Source: Hyphomicrobium_A sp044507625
GTDB lineage: Bacteria > Pseudomonadota > Alphaproteobacteria > Rhizobiales > Hyphomicrobiaceae
Direction of reading: 5' to 3'
Assembly: GCA_044507625.1 (NCBI GenBank)
Contig: JBIQJE010000006.1
Location: 62,001-126,000 of the forward strand
DNA: 64,000 nt
Position 1 is the first letter of the stretch, and each line of letters starts with the position of its first letter. A model generated the notes under the pieces. It worked only from the letters and a program-made list of their open reading frames with translations, was not told where the DNA came from and ran no database searches. The translations under genes and the position numbers were made by a program. Positions 1 through 7,130 of this stretch are shown here, in pieces.

Positions 1-6
1 TTGATC

Positions 7-22
7 GTCGTCCGCGGACGAC
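7..22. other. Perfect 16-bp palindrome upstream of cbpA
   Basis: The sequence GTCGTCCGCGGACGAC is its own reverse complement. It lies about 95 bp before the cbpA start, so it could be an operator or part of a hairpin from a gene lying left of the window. Nothing shows which. Confidence 0.35.
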
Positions 23-116
23 AATATTCCTTGCCGATACCACAGATTAACCGGGGATCGAGAGCCGGCCGCTATGCTACGTGCCGCGTCAAGGCGTTGA
101 GGGAACCATCCGCCCC

Positions 117-1085
117 ATGGAATACAAGGACTACTACAAGATCCTCGGCGTTGAGCGCAGCGCCAGTCAGGACGACATCAAGCGCGCCTACCGCAAGCTC
201 GCCCGCACATACCATCCCGATGTGAATAAGGAAGCGGGCGCCGAGACGAAGTTCAAGGATGCCGGCGAAGCCTACGAGGTTCTGAAGGACCCCGAAAAGC
301 GCGCCGCCTACGATGAGCTGGGCGCCAACTGGCAGCAGGGCCAGCAGTTCCGCCCGCCGCCGAACTGGGATGCCGGCTTCGAATTTTCCGGCGGCGGCTA
401 TACCGACGCCGACGCGTCCCAGTTCTCCGACTTCTTCGAAGGACTGTTTGGCCGTGCCCGCGCGGGCGGAGCCCGCGGTGGCGGTGCCGCCGGCGGCTTT
501 GCGCGCCGCGAGTTCCATGCCCCCGGCGAGGACCACCACGCCAAGATCGTCATTCCGCTGCGCGACGCCTATACCGGCGCCAAGCGTGAGATCACCTTGC
601 GCGTGCCGGAACTGGACGACTCCGGCCACGTTGCGCTCAAGAACCGCACGCTGAGCGTCACCATTCCGAAGGGCATTCGCGAAGGCCAGCACATCCGCCT
701 CGCGGGCCAGGGCTCGCCCGGCATCGGCAAGGGCCAGCCCGGTGATCTTTATCTCGAGGTCGCCTTCGCCCCCGATCCGCATTTCCGCGTCGAAGGCAAG
801 GACGTCTACCTGGATTTGCCAGTCGCTCCTTGGGAAGCAGCCCTCGGCGCCAGCGTGAAAGTGCCGACGCCCGAAGGCGCCGTGATGCTCAAGATCCCGC
901 CGGGCTCGACGAAGGGTCGCACCATGCGTCTCAAGGGCAAGGGCATACCCGGCAAACCCCCCGGCGACATGCACGCCATTCTGAAGATCGAGCTGCCGCC
1001 CGCCGACACCGACAAGGCCAAGGAGCTCTATAAGGAGATGGAGCGCGAGCTTCCGTTCAACCCGCGCGCCGGCCTGGGAGTCTAA
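117..1085 (+). CDS. cbpA: DnaJ-class co-chaperone CbpA
   Basis: A J-domain co-chaperone that stimulates DnaK ATPase and may bind DNA as in E. coli CbpA; cytoplasmic. The J domain spans residues 1-70 with the signature HPD at 33-35. A Gly/Phe/Ala-rich linker follows (about 75-140), then two DnaJ C-terminal beta domains. The Cys-rich zinc finger of true DnaJ is absent, which separates type-II CbpA from DnaJ. The ATG at 117 is chosen because MEYKDYYKILGV is the canonical J-domain start; the frame stays open to 81. The next gene, 3 bp downstream, is its modulator CbpM, so the two form an operon. Confidence 0.93.
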   Translation: MEYKDYYKILGVERSASQDDIKRAYRKLARTYHPDVNKEAGAETKFKDAGEAYEVLKDPEKRAAYDELGANWQQGQQFRPPPNWDAGFEFSGGGYTDADASQFSDFFEGLFGRARAGGARGGGAAGGFARREFHAPGEDHHAKIVIPLRDAYTGAKREITLRVPELDDSGHVALKNRTLSVTIPKGIREGQHIRLAGQGSPGIGKGQPGDLYLEVAFAPDPHFRVEGKDVYLDLPVAPWEAALGASVKVPTPEGAVMLKIPPGSTKGRTMRLKGKGIPGKPPGDMHAILKIELPPADTDKAKELYKEMERELPFNPRAGLGV

Positions 1086-1088
1086 GCG

Positions 1089-1418
1089 ATGCCAGAACAG
1101 CAAAAGCCGTCCGTCATCGTGCTCGACGAGGAGGAAATCACCCTCGCCGACCTGACGCGCACCTGCCGTGTCCGCACCGAGTGGGTGATGGAGCTCGTCG
1201 ACGAAGGCGTGATCGAGCCGCGCCCGCGCACCGGCCCGCAATGGCGCTTCTCCGCAACCAGCATTGTGCGCGTCGAGAAGGCACGCCGGCTGCAGAGCGA
1301 CCTCGGGGTCAATACCCCCGGCGTCGCGCTGGCGCTGCAGTTGCTCGACCGCATCGACGCGCTGGAAGCGCGCCTGCGCGCAGCGTCGGCACGTCCCGAC
1401 GCCGATGATTCCGATTAA
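1089..1418 (+). CDS. cbpM: Chaperone modulator CbpM-like (MerR-type helix-turn-helix)
   Basis: A 109-residue protein starting 3 bp after cbpA. E. coli CbpM binds the CbpA J domain and blocks its action on DnaK. The N-terminal part resembles the MerR-like fold of CbpM (residues 10-60, with LADLTRTCRV and the downstream basic segment), and a C-terminal amphipathic helix, LQLLDRIDALEARLRA, could form a short coiled coil. The gene pair and spacing support the assignment more than the weak sequence motifs do. An alternative is a small MerR-like transcription regulator. Confidence 0.8.
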   Translation: MPEQQKPSVIVLDEEEITLADLTRTCRVRTEWVMELVDEGVIEPRPRTGPQWRFSATSIVRVEKARRLQSDLGVNTPGVALALQLLDRIDALEARLRAASARPDADDSD

Positions 1419-1426
1419 CCCGTTGC

Positions 1427-1460
1427 GGCAACCGAATCGACTACCGTCGATTCGGTTGCC
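1427..1460 (+). terminator. Perfect 14-bp hairpin after cbpAM
   Basis: Two 14-nt arms, GGCAACCGAATCGA and its exact complement, are separated by the 6-nt loop CTACCG, starting 8 bp after the cbpM stop. There is no T-run, so it is either a Rho-assisted 3' end or an mRNA-stabilising hairpin between cbpM and the recombinase gene. Confidence 0.55.
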
Positions 1461-1498
1461 GTGGCTCCCGCGGGGCCACACGACGAACGGGCCCCGGC

Positions 1499-2455
1499 TT
1501 GGATACGATCAAGGAAGAAAGCGCCGCCCTTGAGCTGCCGCTCGGTGCCGATCTCGACCGGGCGGTATGCGCCTGGCTCGCGCACCTCGAGCACGGGCGC
1601 GGCTACGCGCAGAAGACCATCGAGGCCTACGGGCGCGACGTGCGCCAGTTTCTTTCCTTCCTCGCCCGCCAGCTCGGCCATGCGCCCTGCCTCGCCGACC
1701 TGCAGCGCATCGACCTCAAAACCTTCCGCGGCTTCCTCGCCGCCCGCCGTCGCGCCGGCACGGTGAGCCGCTCGCTGGCGCGCACGCTGTCGGCCCTGCG
1801 GCAGCTCTTCCGCTGGCTCGAAGCGCAGAAGCTGGTCGAGAACCGCGCCATCCTGCAGCTGGCCATGCCGAAGGTGCCGCACTCCGTCCCGAAGCCGCTC
1901 ACCGTCGCCAAGGCGGCCGACGTGGTCGACCCCGGCGCCACGGCCGAGCTCGACTGGGTCTCGGCGCGCGACGCCGCCGTGTTGCTGCTGCTTTACGGCT
2001 GCGGCCTGCGCATTGCCGAAGCCCTGAGCCTCACATCGAAAGACGCCCCGACCGAGCACCGCGACGTGCTCCGCATCACCGGCAAGGGCGGCAAGGAACG
2101 TCTCGTCCCGGTGCTGCCCATCGTGCGTGAGGCCGTGGCGCGCTACATGACGCTCTGTCCCTATGCGCTGGCGCCCGATGAGCCGCTCTTCCGCGGCGCA
2201 AAGGGCGGCCCCCTTTCCCCACGCATCATCCAGCTCGCGATGCAGCGCCTGCGCGATGTGCTCGACCTTCCGGCAACCGCAACGCCCCACGCGCTGCGCC
2301 ACTCGTTTGCGACGCACTTGCTCTCCGCGGGCGGCGACTTGCGCCAGATCCAGGAGTTGCTCGGCCACGCCTCGCTTTCGACGACGCAGGCCTATACGGA
2401 AGTCGACCGCGACCGCCTGCTTGCGGTTTATGATGCCGCACACCCGCGCCCATAA
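1499..2455 (+). CDS. xerC: Tyrosine recombinase, XerC type
   Basis: A site-specific recombinase of the integrase family, predicted to resolve chromosome dimers with XerD at dif. An N-terminal SAM-like core-binding domain spans about residues 18-108 and the catalytic domain about 130-315. All expected catalytic residues are present: Arg171 (CGLRIAEAL), Lys196, His264 and Arg267 (HALRHSF), His290 (LLGHASL) and nucleophile Tyr299. Its 318 residues match chromosomal XerC/D rather than phage integrases. The start is TTG; no in-frame ATG precedes the conserved N-terminus. No attachment sites or phage genes surround it, so a housekeeping role is likely. XerC versus XerD cannot be settled by eye. Confidence 0.87.
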   Translation: MDTIKEESAALELPLGADLDRAVCAWLAHLEHGRGYAQKTIEAYGRDVRQFLSFLARQLGHAPCLADLQRIDLKTFRGFLAARRRAGTVSRSLARTLSALRQLFRWLEAQKLVENRAILQLAMPKVPHSVPKPLTVAKAADVVDPGATAELDWVSARDAAVLLLLYGCGLRIAEALSLTSKDAPTEHRDVLRITGKGGKERLVPVLPIVREAVARYMTLCPYALAPDEPLFRGAKGGPLSPRIIQLAMQRLRDVLDLPATATPHALRHSFATHLLSAGGDLRQIQELLGHASLSTTQAYTEVDRDRLLAVYDAAHPRP

Positions 2456-2585
2456 GCCCCATATTCCGGGAGCTGACGATCAGCGCGCGCAAATCCCGAC
2501 CTAATTTTGCCTCTTTTCTTCCGCCGGTCGCCGTGCAAATGCGGGTGCTATGCCCCGCAAACGCAACCGAACCTTGGGAAATCGC

Positions 2586-3611
2586 ATGCGTTCCCGTCTT
2601 GTCAAAGCCATCGCCGCCATCGCCATCGCTGCATCGTTCAGCTTCGCCAGCGCCGCCGAGAAGGAGACCGCCGGCGCCGGCGGTCAGTGCCGCGGCGTCG
2701 ACATGCTGGCGGAAACCGCCGCCAGGGATCAGGCCACCTACAACCGCATCATGGCCGCCGCATCGGCCACCAGGAATGCGAACGCCATCCTCTGGAAGAT
2801 CGAGAAGGAAGGCCACGCCCCGTCCTATCTGTTCGGCACCGTTCACCTCACCGACGAGCGCGTCACCACGCTCTCGCCCGCCGTGACGAAGGCGCTCGAC
2901 GACGCCAAGGTCATCGCGCTCGAAGTCTCCGACCTCACCGAGACCGCGACCGCGTCCGTCATCGCGCAGTCCGCACCGCTCGTGATGTTCACCGATGGCC
3001 GCCGCCTCGACGGCCTGCTCTCCAGCTCCGAGTTCGACACCGTGAAGTCGATCATCGGCCGCTCCGGCATGCCGGCGGATCTCGCCGCCCTGTTCAAGCC
3101 GTGGATCGTCACCATGATCCTCTCCGTCTCCGACTGCGAGCGTGAGAAGGTGCAGAGCGGCGCGCGCGTCCTCGACATGAAAATCGCCGAGATCGGCAAG
3201 AAGCGCGGCCTCGACGTTGTCGGCCTCGAAACCATTCCCGCGCAGCTCGAAGCCCTCGCCGCCGTTCCCGAGCGCCAGCAGCTCGACATGCTGCGCTCCA
3301 GCCTGCGCTTCGCCGACCGCACCAACGACATGATGGAAACGCTGGTCCAGCTTTATCTGAAGCGCCAGATCAGCGCGGCACTGCCGTTCCAGATCGCCCT
3401 CGCGCACGAGGCGGGCATCGGCGATGAAGCCTTTGCCGGCTTCCAGCAGAAGCTGCTCGACGAGCGCAACGTGAAGATGCTGACGGTGGCGCAGCCTCTC
3501 CTGGAAAAGGGCGGCGCGTTCATCGCCATCGGCGCACTGCACCTGCCGGGCGACCATGGCTTTGTCGATCTGCTCCGCCAGGCGGGCTACACTGTCACCG
3601 CGATCGAGTAG
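2586..3611 (+). CDS. TraB/GumN family protein, exported
   Basis: A 341-residue protein with an N-terminal signal peptide (Arg/Lys at 2-7, hydrophobic 8-22, AxA near 22-24). The TraB/GumN family, related to Tiki proteases, is defined by two GxxH motifs. Here they are GTVH at 84-87 and GALH at 316-319, the second followed by HLPGDHGFVDLL. Bacterial members are thought to be periplasmic or membrane-tethered metalloproteins of uncertain substrate. The ATG at 2586 is preferred to one 36 bp upstream because it places the signal peptide at the extreme N-terminus. No operon partner is evident. Confidence 0.8.
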   Translation: MRSRLVKAIAAIAIAASFSFASAAEKETAGAGGQCRGVDMLAETAARDQATYNRIMAAASATRNANAILWKIEKEGHAPSYLFGTVHLTDERVTTLSPAVTKALDDAKVIALEVSDLTETATASVIAQSAPLVMFTDGRRLDGLLSSSEFDTVKSIIGRSGMPADLAALFKPWIVTMILSVSDCEREKVQSGARVLDMKIAEIGKKRGLDVVGLETIPAQLEALAAVPERQQLDMLRSSLRFADRTNDMMETLVQLYLKRQISAALPFQIALAHEAGIGDEAFAGFQQKLLDERNVKMLTVAQPLLEKGGAFIAIGALHLPGDHGFVDLLRQAGYTVTAIE

Positions 3612-3732
3612 CTGGACGCCCGTTGCGCGCGGCGTCATCCGCCGGAGACGTCAGTGCCAATGCAGGTTGCCACACCGCGCGCTGCACCGCACTTCGTGCG
3701 GGAAAGCCGGTTTCGACCGTCGCATTGGCTAC

Positions 3733-3810
3733 CGCGGGCAACAACCGTGGCCAAATAGGTGCGGCGGCCAGGGCGCACGACGCCCCGGCGCGAGCGCCGG
3801 TCCTCAGCGA
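3733..3810. repeat. Intergenic repeat, GC-rich dyad (copy 1)
   Basis: This gap of about 280 bp between the TraB-family gene and lpdA contains CGCCCCGGCGCGAGCGCCGG at 3781-3800, followed by a conserved TCAGCGA tail. It recurs at 29366 and 42273, and in part at 42457. An upstream GGCAACAACCGTG stretch is also shared with the 42.3-kb copy. No protein is supported in the gap. Confidence 0.7.
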
Positions 3811-3862
3811 ATGCCGATAACCGTCGGACGACACCCGCTCTCACTTCGCGCGTTGCGACTCC

Positions 3863-3886
3863 CCTTGCGGAGAGCCGGCCGCAAGG
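3863..3886 (-). terminator. Hairpin just after lpdA
   Basis: Arms CCTTGCGG and CCGCAAGG with an 8-nt loop lie 4 nt past the lpdA stop on the minus strand. There is no U-run. It is a plausible 3'-end hairpin of the long suc transcript. Confidence 0.4.
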
Positions 3887-3890
3887 CGCA

Positions 3891-5291
3891 TCAAAAATGA
3901 ATGGCGCGCTTGTCGACGGCGAGCGCGGCTTCCTTCACCGCCTCCGATAGCGTCGGATGCGCGTGGCACGTGCGGGCGAGATCCTCGGCCGAGCCGCCGA
4001 ACTCCATCAGCACCGCGCCTTCCGCAATCAGCTCCGAAGCGTTGACGCCGATGATGTGCACGCCCAGCACGCGGTCCGTTTTCGCATCGGCGAGAATCTT
4101 CACGAACCCCTCCGTCTGCTGGTTCGCCTTCGCGCGCCCGTTGGCCGTGAAAGGGAACTTGCCGACGTTATAGGCGATGCCCGCCGCCTTCAGCTCGTCC
4201 TCCGAGTTGCCGACGCTCGCGACCTCCGGGGCGGTATAGACCACCGACGGAATGACGCCGTAGTTCACATGCCCCGCTTGTCCAGCGAGAATCTCCGCAA
4301 CCGCGACGCCCTCCTCCTCGGCCTTGTGCGCGAGCATCGGGCCTTCGATCACATCGCCGATGGCGTAGATGCCGGGCACGTTCGTCTGATAGTGCGCATC
4401 GACCACGACACGCCCGCGCTTGTCGGTCTCGACGCCCGCCTCCCCGAGCCCCAAGCCGTCGGTGCAGGGCACGCGTCCGATGGCAACGAGCACCACGTCC
4501 GCCTCAACCGTCTCGGCTTCGCCGCCCTGTGACGGCTCGATCGTCACCGCATGCGCAGCGCCGTTCTTTTTCACGCCCGTCACCTTATGCCCGAGCTTGA
4601 ACGCCATCCCCTGCTTGCCGAGGATGCGCTGCAGCTGCTTGGCGACTTCGCTGTCCGTTCCCGGCAGGATGCGGTCGAGGAACTCGACGACCGTCACCTC
4701 CGCGCCGAGCCGCCGCCACACCGACCCGAGCTCCAGCCCGATGACGCCTGCACCGACGACGAGCAGCCGCTTCGGCACCTTCTCCAGTGACAGCGCGCCC
4801 GTCGATGAAACGATCGACTTCTCGTCGATCTCGATGCCTGGAAGCTGCGCGACGCCCGACCCCGTCGCGATCACGATCGACGTTCCATCGACGACCTGCT
4901 TCTCGCCGTTGATGAACGTCACCTCGACCTTGCCCGCACCGAGGATGCGGCCCGTGCCGTGGAAATGATCGACCTTGTTCTTCCGCATCAGGAACGCGAC
5001 GCCGTCGGTATTCCCCTTCACCGCCTCGTCCTTGAAGGCGAGCATCTTTTGAAGGTCGAGCTTCGGCTGCACCTCGATGCCCATGTTCGCGAACGAATGC
5101 CCGGCCTCCTCGTAGAGCTCCGAGGCGTGCAGCAGCGCTTTCGATGGAATGCAGCCGACGTTGAGGCACGTTCCGCCGAACTTCGACCGCTTCTCCACCA
5201 TGGCCACCTTCATGCCGAGCTGGCTGGCGCGGATGGCGCACACGTAGCCGCCCGGCCCCGCGCCGATGACGATCAGATCGTAGGTAGCCAC
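3891..5291 (-). CDS. lpdA: Dihydrolipoyl dehydrogenase (E3)
   Basis: FAD-dependent E3 that reoxidises dihydrolipoamide on the 2-oxoglutarate dehydrogenase E2 and reduces NAD+. The 466-residue protein has the N-terminal dinucleotide fold IGAGPGGYVCA, the redox disulphide Cys42/Cys47 in GGTCLNVGCIPSK, a second NAD-binding Rossmann fold (VVGAGVIGLELGSV), and the C-terminal dimer motif HAHPTLSE with the catalytic His-Glu pair. Translation should begin at GTG 5291 (VATYDLIVIG), preceded by CGGAG at suitable distance; the frame stays open upstream to 5372 without homology. It is the last gene of the suc operon, 13 bp after a VOC gene. Confidence 0.96.
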   Translation of the reverse strand: MATYDLIVIGAGPGGYVCAIRASQLGMKVAMVEKRSKFGGTCLNVGCIPSKALLHASELYEEAGHSFANMGIEVQPKLDLQKMLAFKDEAVKGNTDGVAFLMRKNKVDHFHGTGRILGAGKVEVTFINGEKQVVDGTSIVIATGSGVAQLPGIEIDEKSIVSSTGALSLEKVPKRLLVVGAGVIGLELGSVWRRLGAEVTVVEFLDRILPGTDSEVAKQLQRILGKQGMAFKLGHKVTGVKKNGAAHAVTIEPSQGGEAETVEADVVLVAIGRVPCTDGLGLGEAGVETDKRGRVVVDAHYQTNVPGIYAIGDVIEGPMLAHKAEEEGVAVAEILAGQAGHVNYGVIPSVVYTAPEVASVGNSEDELKAAGIAYNVGKFPFTANGRAKANQQTEGFVKILADAKTDRVLGVHIIGVNASELIAEGAVLMEFGGSAEDLARTCHAHPTLSEAVKEAALAVDKRAIHF

Positions 5292-5304
5292 GGGAAATCT
5301 CCGT

Positions 5305-5730
5305 TCAGAATCCGAGAGCGAGCGGCGCGCTGAAAGCCCACACGTGCCCGAAGGGGTCACGCACGCGCCCATAACGCATCACCCAGAAAGTATCGGACGG
5401 CGGCGCAGTGACGACCGCGCCCGCGCCGGCCGCCCGCGCGATGGCACCGTCAACCTCCAGCGGCGAGGCGAGGTTGACCTGCACCGTCACGCTGCCTTTG
5501 GCGTCGGCGCCGCGCGGTGCGACATCCGTAATGTAGTCGGGAAAATAATCGGACAGCATGAAGTGTCCGCCGAACACCGACAGCGAGGCGTGCTGCACCC
5601 GTGCCCCGTCCTCGGCCATTTCCCGGTATGTGACCTTGGCCCCGAACGCCTTCTCATAGAAGGCGATGGCGTCGAGGGCGTTCTCTACCGTCAGGTAGAC
5701 TTCGATCGCAGAAATATCTCCCTCCGCCAT
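5305..5730 (-). CDS. VOC-superfamily (PhnB/glyoxalase-like) protein in the suc operon
   Basis: A 141-residue protein with two beta-alpha-beta-beta-beta modules of the vicinal-oxygen-chelate fold. The first runs from SAIEVYLTVENALDAIAFYE and the second includes VTVQVNLASPLEVDGAIARA and ends DPFGHVWAF. It resembles the PhnB-like subgroup, whose function is usually unknown. It lies between sucB (27 bp) and lpdA (13 bp) on the same strand, so it should be co-transcribed with the 2-oxoglutarate dehydrogenase genes. A role in removing a reactive by-product is an inference from context only. Confidence 0.8.
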   Translation of the reverse strand: MAEGDISAIEVYLTVENALDAIAFYEKAFGAKVTYREMAEDGARVQHASLSVFGGHFMLSDYFPDYITDVAPRGADAKGSVTVQVNLASPLEVDGAIARAAGAGAVVTAPPSDTFWVMRYGRVRDPFGHVWAFSAPLALGF

Positions 5731-5757
5731 GCTGCCCGCTCCTTGCTTCGGCGAGAC

Positions 5758-7080
5758 TTAAAGCTCCAGAAGAAACCGCTGCGGATCTTCGAGACACTCT
5801 TTGACGCGAACAAGGAAGGCGACCGCCTCCTTGCCGTCGACGATACGGTGATCGTAGCTCAGCGCCAGGTACATCATCGGCCGCGCCACCACCTGGCCGT
5901 CACGCACCACCGCCCGCTCCTCGATGCGGTGCATGCCTAGGATGCCCGATTGCGGCGCATTGAGGATCGGCGTCGACATCAGCGAGCCGTAGACGCCGCC
6001 GTTCGTGATCGTAAAGGTGCCCCCCTGCATCTCCTCGATGCCGAGCTTGCCGTCGCGCGCGCGCTTGCCAAAGTCGGCGATCTGCGCCTCGATCTCCGCA
6101 AGGCTCATGCGGTCCACTTCGCGCACCACCGGCACGACGAGCCCGCGCTCCGTGCCGACCGCAACGCCGATGTGGTAGTAGTTCTTGTAGATGATCTCGT
6201 CGCCGTCGATCTCGGCGTTGACGGCGGGGATCTCCTTCAGCGCCTGCAGGCACGCCTTCACGAAGAAGCCCATGAAGCCGAGCTTCACGCCGTGGCGCTT
6301 CTCGAACAGATCCTTGTAGCGCGCGCGCAGCTCCATCACCGCGCCCATGTCGACGTCGTTGAACGTCGTGAGCATCGCGGCCGTGTTCTGCGCGTCCTTG
6401 AGGCGCTGCGCGATGGTCTGGCGCAGGCGCGTCATCCGCACGCGCTCTTCGCGCGCCGCATCGTTGGGCGGGGAGGGCAAGCGCAGGCCATGCAAGGGCA
6501 CAGGCATCGGAGCGGAGGCGCGCCGCTGTTCCGGCACGGCGAGGTGGGCCGTAGGTGCCTCGGCGTCGTTTTCAGGCACACGCTCGCCGCTGGACGGCTT
6601 TGACGAAGCCTCGGGCACGTCCTCCTTGAGGACCTGCCCGCGGCGGCCGGAGCCCTGCACGTCGGCAGCGTCGATGCCCGCCTCGGCGAGTTTCTTGCGC
6701 GCAGCAGGGCTGGGCGGCATCTGGCTCGCATTGCGGTCGTCGCTTTTCGCCGGCTTTGCAGCGGCCCTTTCGGGCGCCTTCTCGATAGGCTTCTTTCCGG
6801 ATGAAGTTTTGCCCTCCGCGCCGGTCTGCGCGGGAGCCGCGGCGCCATCCCCGATCTTCCCGAGCAGCGCGCCGACGGCGACGGTCTCGCCTTCCGCCAC
6901 TCTGATCTCGCCCAGCACACCCGCCACGGGGGCCGGCACTTCCACGGTGACCTTATCGGTCTCGAGCTCCACGAGCGGCTCGTCCGCATTCACCGGTTCG
7001 CCGGCCTTCTTGAACCACTTGCCGACGATTGCTTCCGTGATGCTCTCGCCCAGGGTCGGAACACGTATTTCCGTCGCCAT
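5758..7080 (-). CDS. sucB: Dihydrolipoyllysine succinyltransferase (E2 of 2-oxoglutarate dehydrogenase)
   Basis: The 440-residue E2 core transfers the succinyl group from E1 to CoA. The lipoyl domain (residues 1-76) carries the lipoylated Lys43 in ELETDKVTVEV. It is followed by an Ala/Pro/Lys-rich hinge, a peripheral-subunit-binding domain at about 121-155 (PPSPAARKKLAEAGID), another hinge of about 60 residues and the catalytic acyltransferase domain (about 210-440), with the signature SYDHRIVDGKEAV near the C-terminus. There is a single lipoyl domain, as usual for SucB. It lies 50 bp after sucA in the same operon. Confidence 0.96.
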   Translation of the reverse strand: MATEIRVPTLGESITEAIVGKWFKKAGEPVNADEPLVELETDKVTVEVPAPVAGVLGEIRVAEGETVAVGALLGKIGDGAAAPAQTGAEGKTSSGKKPIEKAPERAAAKPAKSDDRNASQMPPSPAARKKLAEAGIDAADVQGSGRRGQVLKEDVPEASSKPSSGERVPENDAEAPTAHLAVPEQRRASAPMPVPLHGLRLPSPPNDAAREERVRMTRLRQTIAQRLKDAQNTAAMLTTFNDVDMGAVMELRARYKDLFEKRHGVKLGFMGFFVKACLQALKEIPAVNAEIDGDEIIYKNYYHIGVAVGTERGLVVPVVREVDRMSLAEIEAQIADFGKRARDGKLGIEEMQGGTFTITNGGVYGSLMSTPILNAPQSGILGMHRIEERAVVRDGQVVARPMMYLALSYDHRIVDGKEAVAFLVRVKECLEDPQRFLLEL

Positions 7081-7130
7081 CGTCCGTCTCGCTTCCCCGC
7101 CAGAATTGCCGGCTGCTGGTTACCAGTCGC

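Noticed and set aside
72..1481. 469-codon minus-strand frame across cbpA-cbpM
   Set aside because: Antisense to two recognisable genes with intact J-domain and CbpM features.
1499..2455. Integrase of a prophage or integrative element
   Set aside because: Length and motifs fit XerC/D; no att repeats, tRNA target or phage genes are present.
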